Counted from the first letter of the stretch, positions 9,497 through 19,143 are shown. The stretch: 64,000 nt of DNA from Parvibaculum sp. (GCA_019635955.1 JAHBYL010000005.1:33843-97842), one strand, 5' to 3'. Notes: generated by a model not told the origin, from the letters alone. Program-made: numbers and translations.

Positions 9497-10117
9497 ATGA
9501 TCTTTTATCCGCATGAACGAATTGCACTCTTTATCGATGGCGCCAATCTCTATTCCGCTGCACGCGGCCTCGGCTTCGACATCGACTACAAGCGCCTGTT
9601 GGACTATTTCCGCGGCAAGGGCACGCTTATCCGCGCCTTCTACTACACCGCCCTGCTCGAAGATCAGGAATATTCGCCGCTCCGGCCGCTGATCGACTGG
9701 CTCGACTATAACGGTTACTCGGTCGTGACGAAGCCTGCCAAGGAATTCACCGACGCCACCGGCCGGCGCCGCGTGAAGGGCAACATGGACATCGAGCTCG
9801 CCATCGACGCGCTCGAAATCGCCGACAAGCTCGACCACATGATCCTCTTCTCCGGTGACGGCGATTTCCGCCGTCTCGTCGACGCGCTCCAGCGCAAAGG
9901 CAAGCGCGTCACCGTCGTCTCGACCATGCGCAGCCAGCCGCCCATGATTGCCGATGAGTTACGCCGCCAGGCCGACCAGTATGTCGATCTCGAATCCATG
10001 CGCGACACGATCGGCCGCAGCCATACGGATCGGCCGGCGCCGCCGCTGCGCAACGACGACGATTACGACTATGACGACGACGAGGACGAAGCCGACAGCC
10101 GCCCGGCCCGGGCCTGA
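9497..10117 (+). CDS. NYN domain protein (LabA/DUF88 family)
   Basis: The 206-residue product has a PIN-like NYN nuclease fold: ALFIDGANLYSAARGLGFDIDY with the first acidic residue, KGNMDIELAIDAL, and LFSGDGDFRRLVDAL. These conserved aspartates match the metal-binding set of NYN ribonucleases. The tail is an Asp-rich stretch (DDDYDYDDDEDEADSR). The RNA target is unknown. It begins a plus-strand pair with the uracil-DNA glycosylase gene, 3 bases apart. Confidence 0.85.
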   Translation: MIFYPHERIALFIDGANLYSAARGLGFDIDYKRLLDYFRGKGTLIRAFYYTALLEDQEYSPLRPLIDWLDYNGYSVVTKPAKEFTDATGRRRVKGNMDIELAIDALEIADKLDHMILFSGDGDFRRLVDALQRKGKRVTVVSTMRSQPPMIADELRRQADQYVDLESMRDTIGRSHTDRPAPPLRNDDDYDYDDDEDEADSRPARA

Positions 10118-10120
10118 CGA

Positions 10121-10768
10121 ATGCCGCCTTCGGTTCCGGCGGAAGCGCCGCTCGATTGCCCGCTCTGCCCCCGCCTCGTCGCCTATCGCCGCGACAATGA
10201 TGTGGCCCATCCCGACTGGTTCAATGCGCCCGTCCCGTCCTTCGGCGACGAGCGCGCGCGCCTTCTGATCGTGGGCCTCGCGCCGGGCGTTCAAGGGGCG
10301 AACCGCACCGGCCGCCCCTTCACCGGCGACTATGCAGGCGACCTTCTCTACGGCACGCTGATGGAGTTCGGCTTCGCCCAGGGCACCTATGATGCCCGCC
10401 CCGATGACGGGCTCGAACTCGAGCGCGCGATGATCACCAATGCAGTGCGCTGCGTGCCGCCGCAGAACAAGCCGACGCCCGCCGAGGCGAAGAACTGCCT
10501 CGGCTTCCTCAAGGCCCGCATCGCGGCGCTGCCGGACCTGAAAGTCATTCTCGCTCTCGGCCGCATCGCGCATGACGCGGTGCTGTCCGCACATGGCGTG
10601 CGCAAGGCGTCAGCCGCTTTCGGCCATGGCGCGGCGCATGAACTTCCCGGCGGCGTAACGCTTTTCGACAGCTATCACTGTTCGCGCTACAACACGAATA
10701 CGCGCCGGCTCACGCCGGAAATGTTCCACGGCGTCTTCCGCGACATCAAATCTTGTCTTGAAAGCTGA
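10121..10768 (+). CDS. Uracil-DNA glycosylase, family 5 (UdgB type)
   Basis: The enzyme would remove uracil, and perhaps hypoxanthine, from DNA. The 215-residue product has the UDG loop as GLAPGVQGANRTGRPFTGDYAG, close to family 5, and the HCSRYN motif late in the chain. Cysteines near the N-terminus (C13, C16) and in VRCVPP and KNCLGF fit a 4Fe-4S cluster. Family 4 has a Glu in the first motif, so family 5 is preferred. It follows the NYN gene by 3 bases and converges on smpB. Confidence 0.85.
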   Translation: MPPSVPAEAPLDCPLCPRLVAYRRDNDVAHPDWFNAPVPSFGDERARLLIVGLAPGVQGANRTGRPFTGDYAGDLLYGTLMEFGFAQGTYDARPDDGLELERAMITNAVRCVPPQNKPTPAEAKNCLGFLKARIAALPDLKVILALGRIAHDAVLSAHGVRKASAAFGHGAAHELPGGVTLFDSYHCSRYNTNTRRLTPEMFHGVFRDIKSCLES

Positions 10769-10774
10769 AGGGCC

Positions 10775-11272
10775 TCAGCCCTTCTCGCGCATGAGACGCG
10801 CCTTGTCGCGCTCCCAGCTCCGCTCTTTCAGCGTCTCGCGCTTGTCGGCGAGCTTCTTGCCCTGGGCGAGACCGATCTCGACCTTCACGAAACCCTTGTC
10901 GTTGAAATACATGCGGAGCGGCACGATGGTCATGCCCTGCCGCTGCACGGCGGCCACCAGCTTGTCGATCTCGCGCCGGTGAAGCAGCAGCTTCCGCGGC
11001 CGCCGCGTTTCATGGTTGAAGCGGTTGGCCTGCAGATAGACCGGGATATAGGCGTTGACCAGCATGATCTCGCCCTCCCGCGTCGCATGGGCATAGGCCT
11101 CGTTGAGACTGCCCTGGCCGGTGCGCAGCGACTTCACCTCGCTGCCCTTGAGCTCGATGCCCGCCTCGAAGGTCTCCGTAATGCTGTAGTTGAAACGCGC
11201 CTTGCGGTTGTCGGCAATGATCTTGCTGCCGTCACCGGGCTTCTTCTTGGCGCCGCCGCTTTTGGAGGACAT
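10775..11272 (-). CDS. smpB: SsrA-binding protein SmpB
   Basis: SmpB brings tmRNA to stalled ribosomes for trans-translation. The 165-residue product shows [38 protein letters not shown], and a basic C-terminal tail ([17 protein letters not shown]) that enters the mRNA channel. The N-terminal 15 residues are Lys/Gly-rich. It sits downstream of dapA, a conserved alphaproteobacterial pair, and converges with the glycosylase gene with only 6 bases between stops. Confidence 0.95.
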   Translation of the reverse strand: MSSKSGGAKKKPGDGSKIIADNRKARFNYSITETFEAGIELKGSEVKSLRTGQGSLNEAYAHATREGEIMLVNAYIPVYLQANRFNHETRRPRKLLLHRREIDKLVAAVQRQGMTIVPLRMYFNDKGFVKVEIGLAQGKKLADKRETLKERSWERDKARLMREKG

Positions 11273-11297
11273 GACTCCCGCGTTTCCTTCCCGCTCC

Positions 11298-12173
11298 TCA
11301 GTTGAGGAGCCCGGCGCTCCGCATCGCGTCCCGGACCTTGTCCTGCACGGGCGCGCTCGCCGTCACCAGCGGAAGCCTGATTTCGTTCTCGCACAGACCG
11401 AGCAGGCTCGCACCATACTTCACCGGCGCCGGATTGGGGTCGATGAAGAGCGAATTGTGGAGCGGCATCAGCCGGTCCTGAATCTGCAGCGCCTTGGCAT
11501 AGTCGCCCGCCAGCGTTGCCTCCTGGAACTCCGCGCAAAGCTTCGGCGCAATATTCGCCGTGACCGAAATGCAGCCAACGCCGCCATGCGCGTTGAAGGC
11601 CAGCGCGGTCCCGTCCTCGCCCGAGAGCTGGCAGAACTCGGGGCCCATCGCCTGACGTTGCAGGCTGACGCGCGCGATATTCGCCGTTGCATCCTTCACG
11701 CCCACAACGTTCTTGAGCTCGAAAAGCCGCGTCATGGTCTCGAGCGAGATGTCGACGATGGTCCGGCCGGGAATATTGTAGAGGATGATCGGGATATCGA
11801 CGGCATCGTTCACCGCCTTGAAATGCTGGTAGATGCCTTCCTGCGACGGCTTGTTGTAATAGCCGGTCACACTGAGCACGGCGTCGGCGCCCACATCCTT
11901 CGCGAAAGCGGTCAGCTCGATGGCCTCGACCGTATTGTTGGAACCCGCCCCGGCGATCACCGGCACCCGGCCGCGCGCCGCCTCGATGCAGAGCTTCACC
12001 ACGCGCTTGTGCTCGTCATGCGACAGCGTGGGCGACTCGCCCGTCGTGCCGCAGGGAACCAGCCCATGCGTACCCTGCTCGATCTGCCATTCCACGAGTT
12101 TCACGAACGCAGCCTCATCCACCTTGCCATTCCTGAATGGCGTTATGAGTGCAACGAACGATCCCTTGAACAT
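11298..12173 (-). CDS. dapA: 4-hydroxy-tetrahydrodipicolinate synthase
   Basis: DapA condenses pyruvate with aspartate semialdehyde at the start of the lysine/diaminopimelate pathway. The 291-residue product has the [13 protein letters not shown] start, [14 protein letters not shown], the catalytic Tyr in ILYNIPGRT and the Schiff-base Lys in VVGVKDAT. I chose ATG 12173 because family homology begins there. Its promoter must lie in the 282-base gap shared with the divergent lytic transglycosylase gene; no other gene is seen in that gap. Confidence 0.95.
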   Translation of the reverse strand: MFKGSFVALITPFRNGKVDEAAFVKLVEWQIEQGTHGLVPCGTTGESPTLSHDEHKRVVKLCIEAARGRVPVIAGAGSNNTVEAIELTAFAKDVGADAVLSVTGYYNKPSQEGIYQHFKAVNDAVDIPIILYNIPGRTIVDISLETMTRLFELKNVVGVKDATANIARVSLQRQAMGPEFCQLSGEDGTALAFNAHGGVGCISVTANIAPKLCAEFQEATLAGDYAKALQIQDRLMPLHNSLFIDPNPAPVKYGASLLGLCENEIRLPLVTASAPVQDKVRDAMRSAGLLN

Positions 12174-12455
12174 GGCTTTGGCTCCGTTACCCCGGATTAA
12201 CTCTGCCGGGGAAATTTTCGGGCGTCTCCCGAAGGCGCGCAACATAACCGCAAGTCCCCGGCCCGGCAAGAAATCTGCCGGTTTTCCCCGGTTCCTGTTG
12301 CGGCGCAGTGGGCAGCGCGATTAGTCTCGAATTAAAGGACAGAGTGGCAGGCTGAGGCTCAGGGCCGCCATGTCGTCGGCGGCGCCTCGCCCGGCCCTTT
12401 CCCGGCCAGCGCAGGCAAGTTCAATTTTTTGGTACGGGTAGGCAGCTTGAAGGCC

Positions 12456-14726
12456 ATGTCCACGGCGGTGCGTTTGCGGGTTGCGGCTCTTTCCCTTGCG
12501 GCGCTTGTGGTCATGCCCACACAGGGCTGGACATCGGCCGTCCCTCTTGCGCGCCCCGAACCCGGCAAGCCCGCCGCTGCGCCCGCAAGCGCCTCGGCGC
12601 CCATCCGCCCGGCCGCCAGCGCCGCCGGAGGTTTTTCCGGCCTTGGCGCCGCAGAGATGGCTGCGCTGCGCGCCGCCTATGCCGAGACGGACCGCGGCAA
12701 CTGGCCGACGGCGACGCGGCATCTCTCGCAAGTCTCCGATCCCGTCGCGATCAAGCTCGTCACCTGGTCCCGGCTCATCTCGGACAACAGCACCGCGACC
12801 TTCTCGGAAATCGTCGCCTTCACGGATGCAAATCCCGGCTGGCCGCGCCGCGCAACGCTCGACCTCCGCGCCGAGCGCGCGCTGCTCACCTATCCCCTGT
12901 CGAACGAGGACGTGACGGAGTGGTTTTCAGCCACCGCGCCCGCCTCCGGCGAGGGCCGCATCCGCTATGGCAAGGCGCTCCTCGAAATGGGGCGGACGCA
13001 GGAAGGCGCGGAATGGATTCGCCGGGCTTGGGTCGAGAACGATTTCTCCCCGGCGCGCCAGAAGGAAATTCTCGCGGCCTATGGCCAGCACATAAATACC
13101 GAGGCGCAGCAGAACCGCCTTGCCCGCCTTCTCTGGGAACGCCGCACCACCGACGCGCGCACGACAGCGGCGCTTCTCGGGCAGGAAGCCCGCGCGCTGG
13201 CGGATGCCCGCATCGAATTCATTTCCGGCTCGAGCCGCGCCCAGGCCGCGCTTTCGCAGGTGCCGCCGGCGCTGCGCGCCGACCCCGGCCTCCTTTACGA
13301 GCAGGTCCGCTATGAGCGCCAGCGCGGCAACGATCACAATGCCCTGCCGCTGCTGCTGACGGCGCCGACGGAAGCGCATCAGCTTGTCCGTCCCGAGACA
13401 TGGTGGATCGAGCGCCGCATTCTCGCGCGCAAGGCGCTAGCCGAAGGCCTCTATATGCAGGCCTACCAGATATCGTCGGGCCACGGCCTGAGCGAGGGCG
13501 TGGATTTCGCCGATGCCGAGTTCATGGCGGGCTGGATCGCACTGCAGTTCCTCAACAAGGCCGACATCGCCTATGGCCATTTCCGCAAGCTGGAGGCGGG
13601 CGTCTCGACTCCGATCAGCAAGTCCCGCGCGGAATACTGGTCTGCCCGCGCGGCCGCCGCCGCCGGCAAACAGGAGGAGGCCGACCGCTATTTCAAGGCT
13701 GCGGCCGCCTACCCGACCACCTTCTATGGCCAGCTCGCCACCGCAGCGCTCGCCAGCCGGGGCGGCGACGGTAAGCTCGTTCTGCCCGCCCTGCCTGCCC
13801 GCGACGCCGAGACGACCAAACAGTTCTCCGGCCGCGAACTCGTTCGCGCTGCCCGCATTCTCAAGGATGTGGACCGCGAGCGCGAACTCTGGGCCGTCAT
13901 GCTGCATCTTTCGACGACGCTGGAAACCAAGGCGGAGCTCAGCGCCCTTTCCGACCTCGCGCTCAGTTTTGGCGACCGCAAGCTCTCCCTTCGCATCGCG
14001 AAGAACGCGCTTGCCCGCAATATCATCGTCGCCGACCACGCCTATCCGACCGATGCCATGCCCTCATGGACGCATCGCGGGCCGCCGGTCGAAAAGGCGC
14101 TTGTCTATGGCCTGTCGCGCCAGGAAAGCGAATTCGATCCCAATGCGCTGAGCCCCGCCGGTGCGCGCGGCATCATGCAGCTCATGCCCGGAACGGCGCG
14201 CATCGTCGCCAAGCAGGTCGGCCTGCCCTACAACCAGAGCCGCCTCAGCGACCCCGTCTATAACGCCACACTCGGCGCCGCCCATCTCGGCGATCTCGTC
14301 GAGAACGATTTCGGCGGCTCCTACATCATGAGCATCGCCGCTTACAACGCCGGCGCCTCGCGCGTGCGCCAGTGGGTCGGCCGGTTCGGCGATCCGCGCT
14401 CGACCGCGGTCGATCCGATCGACTGGATCGAGAACATTCCTTTTTCCGAGACGCGCAACTATGTCCAGCGCGTGATGGAAAACATGGAAGTCTATCGCGG
14501 GCGGCTGAGCGGTACGCCGCAGCCTGTCCGTCTCGATCAGGATATTCGCCGCCACACGGGCGCGGTGCCGATCACGGCGCCGGCGCCGACTCCCCGTCCG
14601 AGCAATATTCCGCTCGCGCCACCCGGCGCAACACCGGCAGCGGCCGCGCCGGCTTCGGCATCGCCCACGCCGGTCGCATCGCCCGGCAACGCCATGGCGC
14701 CCGTGGTCGAAGCGGAAGACCGCTGA
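12456..14726 (+). CDS. slt: Soluble lytic murein transglycosylase
   Basis: The enzyme cleaves peptidoglycan glycan strands to 1,6-anhydromuropeptides in the periplasm. The 756-residue product begins with a signal peptide (LRVAALSLAALVVMPTQGWTSA) and a Pro/Ala-rich linker. A long helical superhelix follows, then the SLT domain with catalytic Glu in LSRQESEFDPNALSP, GIMQLMPGTA and MSIAAYNAGASRV. The last 60 residues are a Pro/Ala-rich tail not needed for catalysis. The start at 12456 puts the signal peptide at the N-terminus. Confidence 0.92.
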   Translation: MSTAVRLRVAALSLAALVVMPTQGWTSAVPLARPEPGKPAAAPASASAPIRPAASAAGGFSGLGAAEMAALRAAYAETDRGNWPTATRHLSQVSDPVAIKLVTWSRLISDNSTATFSEIVAFTDANPGWPRRATLDLRAERALLTYPLSNEDVTEWFSATAPASGEGRIRYGKALLEMGRTQEGAEWIRRAWVENDFSPARQKEILAAYGQHINTEAQQNRLARLLWERRTTDARTTAALLGQEARALADARIEFISGSSRAQAALSQVPPALRADPGLLYEQVRYERQRGNDHNALPLLLTAPTEAHQLVRPETWWIERRILARKALAEGLYMQAYQISSGHGLSEGVDFADAEFMAGWIALQFLNKADIAYGHFRKLEAGVSTPISKSRAEYWSARAAAAAGKQEEADRYFKAAAAYPTTFYGQLATAALASRGGDGKLVLPALPARDAETTKQFSGRELVRAARILKDVDRERELWAVMLHLSTTLETKAELSALSDLALSFGDRKLSLRIAKNALARNIIVADHAYPTDAMPSWTHRGPPVEKALVYGLSRQESEFDPNALSPAGARGIMQLMPGTARIVAKQVGLPYNQSRLSDPVYNATLGAAHLGDLVENDFGGSYIMSIAAYNAGASRVRQWVGRFGDPRSTAVDPIDWIENIPFSETRNYVQRVMENMEVYRGRLSGTPQPVRLDQDIRRHTGAVPITAPAPTPRPSNIPLAPPGATPAAAAPASASPTPVASPGNAMAPVVEAEDR

Positions 14727-14793
14727 CACAATCTTGCCGCTTGCCGTCCGGCGCGCGCCTGCACATGATCCCCTTCCTCGAATGCCGGGAGAC

Positions 14794-15672
14794 ATGACCA
14801 TGGCCGCTGCCTACCGAGACATCTTCTATACGAGCCAGGATGGGCTGAAGCTCTACGCGCGCGATTATGGCGATCGCGCCGCGCCCGGTTCGCCGGTCAT
14901 CTGCCTGCCGGGCCTGACCCGCAACTCGAAGGACTTTGCCACCCTCGCCGAGCAGCTCGCGCCACAGCATCGCGTCATCTGCGCGGACTTTCGGGGCCGC
15001 GGCCGCTCCGCCTGGTGCGACAACTGGGCGGACTACACCCCCGCTCACGAGATGATGGACACGCTCGACCTGATGGGCGCGGCGGGCATCGGTCAGGCGG
15101 TCTTCATTGGCACCTCGCGCGGCGGCATCGTCACCATGGCGCTTGCCGCCTTCCGCCCGAACGTCATCAAGGCAGCCGTGCTGAACGACATCGGGCCGGA
15201 ACTCGAGCAAAAGGGCATCGAACGGATCGCAGGCTATGTCGGCATCATGGAAACGCCCGCCACATGGGACGAGGCGGCCGTGAAACTCCGGGTGATGAAC
15301 GAGCGCGAATTTCCATCGCTGACCGCCGAAGAATGGCGCGCCTTTGCCCGCCGCACCTTTGCCGAGGAGCATGGCGCTCCGAAGCTCGACTACGATCCGA
15401 AAATCGGCACCGCCATGCGCAAGGGGCTCGAGGCGACGAAGGGCGAAGCACCGACCATGTGGCCGCAATTCGGCGCGCTGGCTCAGAAGCCCGTCCTCGT
15501 CATTCGCGGTGAAAACTCCGACCTCCTGAGCGTGGATATCGTCTCGCGCATGGAAGCGGCAGGACCGGATATCTCTTCCGCCACCGTCAAGGACCGAGGC
15601 CACGCCCCGTTCCTCGACGAGCCGGAAGCCATCAAGGCGATAGACGCTTTCCTCGCCCGCACGGCGCGCTGA
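14794..15672 (+). CDS. Alpha/beta hydrolase
   Basis: The 292-residue product has the fold markers ICLPGLTRNSKDFATLAEQL, CADFRGRGRSAW, the nucleophile elbow GTSRGG and a late acid/His pair (RGENSDLLS and DRGHAPFLDEPEA). The substrate cannot be told from sequence; the closest general class is the epoxide hydrolase/lactonase-like group. I chose ATG 14794 (MTMAAAYRDIFYTS). It lies 67 bases after slt and converges with the phosphate cotransporter gene. Confidence 0.85.
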   Translation: MTMAAAYRDIFYTSQDGLKLYARDYGDRAAPGSPVICLPGLTRNSKDFATLAEQLAPQHRVICADFRGRGRSAWCDNWADYTPAHEMMDTLDLMGAAGIGQAVFIGTSRGGIVTMALAAFRPNVIKAAVLNDIGPELEQKGIERIAGYVGIMETPATWDEAAVKLRVMNEREFPSLTAEEWRAFARRTFAEEHGAPKLDYDPKIGTAMRKGLEATKGEAPTMWPQFGALAQKPVLVIRGENSDLLSVDIVSRMEAAGPDISSATVKDRGHAPFLDEPEAIKAIDAFLARTAR

Positions 15673-15675
15673 CGC

Positions 15676-17337
15676 CTATTCGTTGCGCGCCACCGCTTCG
15701 GCGACTGGCGGGCGCTCCGCCTCGGGCCTCGACGGACCGATAATGGCCTCGGCCGCCTCGATGCGCATGGCGGCCCGCACCGCGTGATGCGCGATGCGGC
15801 GAATGAGATCCGCCTCGCGCACGGCGCCGTCCAGCAGATGCAGCCGGGTGAACCCGCCGCGCGACGCCGCTTTCAGCACCTCATCCTTGATACGTTGATA
15901 TTCCGCCTCGAAGGCCTGCCCCCGTGCGGACAATGCCTCTCCGTCGGTCAGCATCTGCGTATCGAGAAGCTCCGCCAGAGAATTGCGGTAGGCACGCAGT
16001 TGCGCCGCGAGTTCCTCCGGCAATTGATGGATGTCCGCTGAGTGGTCCATCAACTCCTCAAGCTCGTGCACCATTCCGTTATAGTGCTGCAGCGCCCTGA
16101 GCGCATGGGCGAGCGCATCGGGCAATTTGTCCGGCATTCGGGCGGCAGACATGGAGGCTGCATAGTCGCCGATCGCCTCCGACAGCTGGCCGAGCGGCAG
16201 TACCCGCCGCTTTACCTGCGCGGCCTGGAGTAGAGGTGTCTTGAGATATCCGGCAACCATCCCGCTCGTGATGCCACCGAAGCGCCTGAGCTCAAGCAAC
16301 AGACTGGCCGCCGCGAGCGGGGGCATGTCCTGCAGCGTCTTGTCGAGATGCTGCGGCCGCGCCTCGCTCTCCTCCTGCGAGACAAAGCGCGTCTTCAGCC
16401 ACTCCACCATGCGGTCGGCCCAAAACCAGACGGAGAGTAAGCCAAGCAGGTTGAAGCTCGTGTGGAAGATCGCGAGGATCATCGCGGGCTCCGGCAGGCC
16501 CCAACCCCTCCCGCCGAGCCATATGACTCCCCAGAAGAAAAACGGCAGCAAGACGCAGGCAATAGCAGCCGAGGAAAGATTGAAGATGAAGTGCGCTGCC
16601 GCTACGCGCTTCGCATTCGAGGTCGCATCGAGGACGGCGAGTATACCGGTCACTGTGGTGCCGATATTCGCGCCGATGACCATGGCCGCGCCGGTAGGAA
16701 GGTCGATCAATCCGCCGGAGACCGCCGAGAGCGCAATGGCGATCGAGGCGCTCGAGGACTGCGCCATGGCCGTTACCAGTAGCCCCGCAAATACGAACAG
16801 CACGTAGTGCAGGAAGCCGCCGCCGCTGAGCGTGTCGAGCTGCATCACCCCGGCAACGCTTTCAAATGAGTCTTTCAGAATCGAAACGCCGAGAAAGAAT
16901 ATTCCGAATCCGGCGATGGCTTCGCCAATAGCGCCACGTGCGCCGCTCGGCGCCGTCAGCCTCAGGATCATGCCGGCACCGATGGCCGGCAGCGCAAGCA
17001 CCTTGATATCGACATTGAACCCGACAGCGGAAACGATCCAGCCCGTCATGGTCGTGCCGACCGCGCTGCCGAAGACCACCCAGACCGCATTGCCGAGCGT
17101 CAGGATGCCCGCATTGACGAAGCCGATGGCCGCCACGGTGACGGCGCTCGACGACTGCACCAGCGCCGTCAGCGAAAAGCCTGCCGCCAGCCCCTTCGCC
17201 CGCGTGTTCGTCCAGCGCTCGAGTATCTGCTTGAGCGACGGGCCGGCGGCGACCTTCAGCCCGTCCGTCATCAACCACATGCCGACAAGGAAGAGTCCCA
17301 GCCCGCCGATCAGTCCCGTGAAACTCTCAAAGCCCAT
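15676..17337 (-). CDS. Na/phosphate cotransporter family protein
   Basis: The 553-residue product is a Na/Pi-cotransporter (type II, NptA-like). Two inverted repeats each carry the QSSSA motif (LVQSSSAVTVAAIGF and AMAQSSSASIAIAL). After about eight membrane segments there is a cytoplasmic helical PhoU-like domain (from about residue 340 on). It would take up, or in some homologues release, phosphate with sodium. No pho genes lie nearby. It is convergent with the preceding hydrolase. Confidence 0.88.
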   Translation of the reverse strand: MGFESFTGLIGGLGLFLVGMWLMTDGLKVAAGPSLKQILERWTNTRAKGLAAGFSLTALVQSSSAVTVAAIGFVNAGILTLGNAVWVVFGSAVGTTMTGWIVSAVGFNVDIKVLALPAIGAGMILRLTAPSGARGAIGEAIAGFGIFFLGVSILKDSFESVAGVMQLDTLSGGGFLHYVLFVFAGLLVTAMAQSSSASIAIALSAVSGGLIDLPTGAAMVIGANIGTTVTGILAVLDATSNAKRVAAAHFIFNLSSAAIACVLLPFFFWGVIWLGGRGWGLPEPAMILAIFHTSFNLLGLLSVWFWADRMVEWLKTRFVSQEESEARPQHLDKTLQDMPPLAAASLLLELRRFGGITSGMVAGYLKTPLLQAAQVKRRVLPLGQLSEAIGDYAASMSAARMPDKLPDALAHALRALQHYNGMVHELEELMDHSADIHQLPEELAAQLRAYRNSLAELLDTQMLTDGEALSARGQAFEAEYQRIKDEVLKAASRGGFTRLHLLDGAVREADLIRRIAHHAVRAAMRIEAAEAIIGPSRPEAERPPVAEAVARNE

Positions 17338-17365
17338 CCATGCCTCCGCGCCGCCAAGTATCGCG

Positions 17366-18073
17366 TCATCCCCGCCTCAGCCGCAACATGCGCGTGGCGC
17401 CGCGCTGGAACTCGAACGGCACCTCGACAAGCTCGGCCCCATGGCCTTCGGCTCTCAGCGCCGTCATGACGCCGGGCAGGTGGCTCGACGGGAGCCCGTC
17501 GAGATTGAGCAAGGGAAAGACGCGCACCTCCTCCGCCACCCGCAGCAGCTCCCTCAGCGACGTCAGATGGAAGCGGAAGTCGAGCCGGTCGCCATAGAGA
17601 AACAGGAGATGCGAAACCAGCGCGAGCCGGTATGTGCCATCGGCAAAAGGCAGCACCGGCAGCGCCGCTTCCACATAGCGGCCTTCGCGCCTTCCCGCCT
17701 CATAGTCGGCTGTGAACAGCGCCAGCGCCTCGCGCCGAAGCCGCAGCACATTTTCCTCCGAGCCGTAATGCGCCCAGTTGAAGCGATAGGCCGCGCGGCG
17801 CATAGCAGCCCGCATCGCATCCACCGTCTCATCGAAACGATGTGCGATCTCGCCGGCCGAAAGCCTGTAGAGCGGATCGGCCGCGACAACCGGCGCGCCA
17901 AGCGCATGGGCCTCGGCGGCGAAGGAGGACGGACCAGCCCCGATATCGAGTACCGGCCCGAAGTCCATCGGGTCCCCGAGGGCAAAAAAGGCTGAATATT
18001 CGCCGAGCCTGCGCCCCCAGGGCACAATGCCTGGAAGCTCGAAGGCAGGCTTGTCTCTGGTATCGGGCGTCAT
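17366..18073 (-). CDS. Methyltransferase-fold protein of unknown substrate
   Basis: The 235-residue protein has a class I SAM-binding start (GPVLDIGAGPSSFAAEAHALGAPVVAADP) and later strands LALVSHLLFLYGDRLDFRFH and EEVRVFPLLNLDGLP. Those fit a Rossmann methyltransferase, though the acceptor is unknown and the central part is unusually Ala/Arg-rich. It is the first gene after the betaine genes and follows a TrpL-like leader and a terminator hairpin on the same strand. Its ATG at 18073 is preceded by AAGGGAGAG. It may be expressed through that attenuator. Confidence 0.65.
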   Translation of the reverse strand: MTPDTRDKPAFELPGIVPWGRRLGEYSAFFALGDPMDFGPVLDIGAGPSSFAAEAHALGAPVVAADPLYRLSAGEIAHRFDETVDAMRAAMRRAAYRFNWAHYGSEENVLRLRREALALFTADYEAGRREGRYVEAALPVLPFADGTYRLALVSHLLFLYGDRLDFRFHLTSLRELLRVAEEVRVFPLLNLDGLPSSHLPGVMTALRAEGHGAELVEVPFEFQRGATRMLRLRRG

Positions 18074-18136
18074 CGCATCTCTCCCTTGGTAGTGACGCCA
18101 CCATCCGGGGAAGCCTTTGACGCATGAAAGAAAACG

Positions 18137-18172
18137 AAAAGGCCGCCTCCAGATGGGGCGGCCTTTTTCCGG
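18137..18172 (-). terminator. Terminator hairpin of a candidate Trp-type attenuator
   Basis: On the minus strand GGCCGCC (157-163 of 18,1xx) pairs with GGCGGCC (18141-18147) across a 9-base loop, with A-tract and T-tract flanks (TTTTCGTTTTC follows). It is symmetrical enough to work in both directions. It lies 43 bases past the leader peptide stop and 63 bases before the methyltransferase-fold gene. Confidence 0.75.
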
Positions 18173-18205
18173 TTTCGATCGTCAGACGACGGAACGGGCC
18201 ACCCT

Positions 18206-18250
18206 TCAGGTGGTCCACCAGTTCCGCATTGCGAAAGCGATCGCGTTCAT
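18206..18250 (-). CDS. TrpL-like leader peptide
   Basis: A 14-codon frame reads MNAIAFAMRNWWTT and stops at TGA 18206-18208. AGAGGA lies 8 bases before the ATG. Two adjacent Trp codons near the end and the MxAI...WWxT pattern resemble E. coli TrpL ([14 protein letters not shown]). Downstream RNA can form alternative hairpins: GGACCACC with GGTGGCC (1:2), GGGTGGCC with GGCCGCCC (2:3, one G-U), and the terminator stem (3:4). That is the layout of ribosome-mediated attenuation. No trp gene follows. Confidence 0.6.
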   Translation of the reverse strand: MNAIAFAMRNWWTT

Positions 18251-18303
18251 CGTCAGATCCTCTTGCCGGACCGTTCCGGCGAAGGAAATCTAGTCCCGGC
18301 GCC

Positions 18304-19143
18304 CTACTTTGCCAAGCGGTAATGCATCACACCCCAGGCAAGCCAGCCCCTATCGGCCCCGTCCACCCAGCGCTCAAGGCCTTTCAGCATATTGTCGAGA
18401 TATTCGGTGCTGGCGCCCTTGGTCAGCCGCTCGTAATTCGCCTCGAGCTCCTGCCCCACCCGCCAGTAATGGCGGCGGAGCTGGTGCGTCATTTCGATCA
18501 CGTCGCATTTCTCGAAACCGCGCTTTGCGAGCTCCCGGTCGTAGAAGCCGAAACTGCCGAGCGTCTCGAGGTGAATGCGATCGAGGATCGGCTGCAATAC
18601 GCCGTCCGGGCAATCATCCGCCTGCATCGGGTCGGTGAAGATGAACTCGCCCCCCGGCCTCAGGACGCGCTTCACCTCATCGAGGACGCGCGGCCGGTTG
18701 CCGCTATGCAGAATCGCATCCTGAGACCAGACGACATCGATGCAGCGGTCCTCGACCGGAATATTCTCGAAATCGCCATGCAGCACCTCGATGCGGCCGT
18801 CGAGTCCGGCCTTCGCGTTCAGTTCGCGATTGAGCCGGTTTTGCGTCTCGCTGATATTGACGCAGATGACCTCGCAGCCCCGGGTCTTCGCAAGATGCCG
18901 CGCCGCACCGCCATAGCCCGCGCCGATATCGAGCACGACGGAATCCCGCGTCAGGCCCTTGAGCATGGAAGCGAGCGTTTCGTCGTTCCGGTGGCTCGCC
19001 GGCACGATTGGCTCATCATCGCTCTCATACATGCCGATATGGATGTCCTCCCCACCCCAAATGGTGAAGTAGAAGGCATCCGCATCCGGACTGTCATAAT
19101 AGGCTTCGGCCTGCGCCACTGCGGCGGATCTAGTCTTGCTCAT
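18304..19143 (-). CDS. Sarcosine/dimethylglycine N-methyltransferase
   Basis: The enzyme makes glycine betaine by adding methyl groups from SAM to sarcosine and dimethylglycine. The 279-residue product has YYDSPDADAFYFTIWGGEDIHIGMY near the start, the SAM site VVLDIGAGYGGAARHLA, and DVVWSQDAILHSGNR. These are hallmark segments of the SDMT family. I chose ATG 19143, which overlaps the upstream GSMT gene by 14 bases, so the two are coupled and form the complete pathway from glycine. Confidence 0.9.
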   Translation of the reverse strand: MSKTRSAAVAQAEAYYDSPDADAFYFTIWGGEDIHIGMYESDDEPIVPASHRNDETLASMLKGLTRDSVVLDIGAGYGGAARHLAKTRGCEVICVNISETQNRLNRELNAKAGLDGRIEVLHGDFENIPVEDRCIDVVWSQDAILHSGNRPRVLDEVKRVLRPGGEFIFTDPMQADDCPDGVLQPILDRIHLETLGSFGFYDRELAKRGFEKCDVIEMTHQLRRHYWRVGQELEANYERLTKGASTEYLDNMLKGLERWVDGADRGWLAWGVMHYRLAK

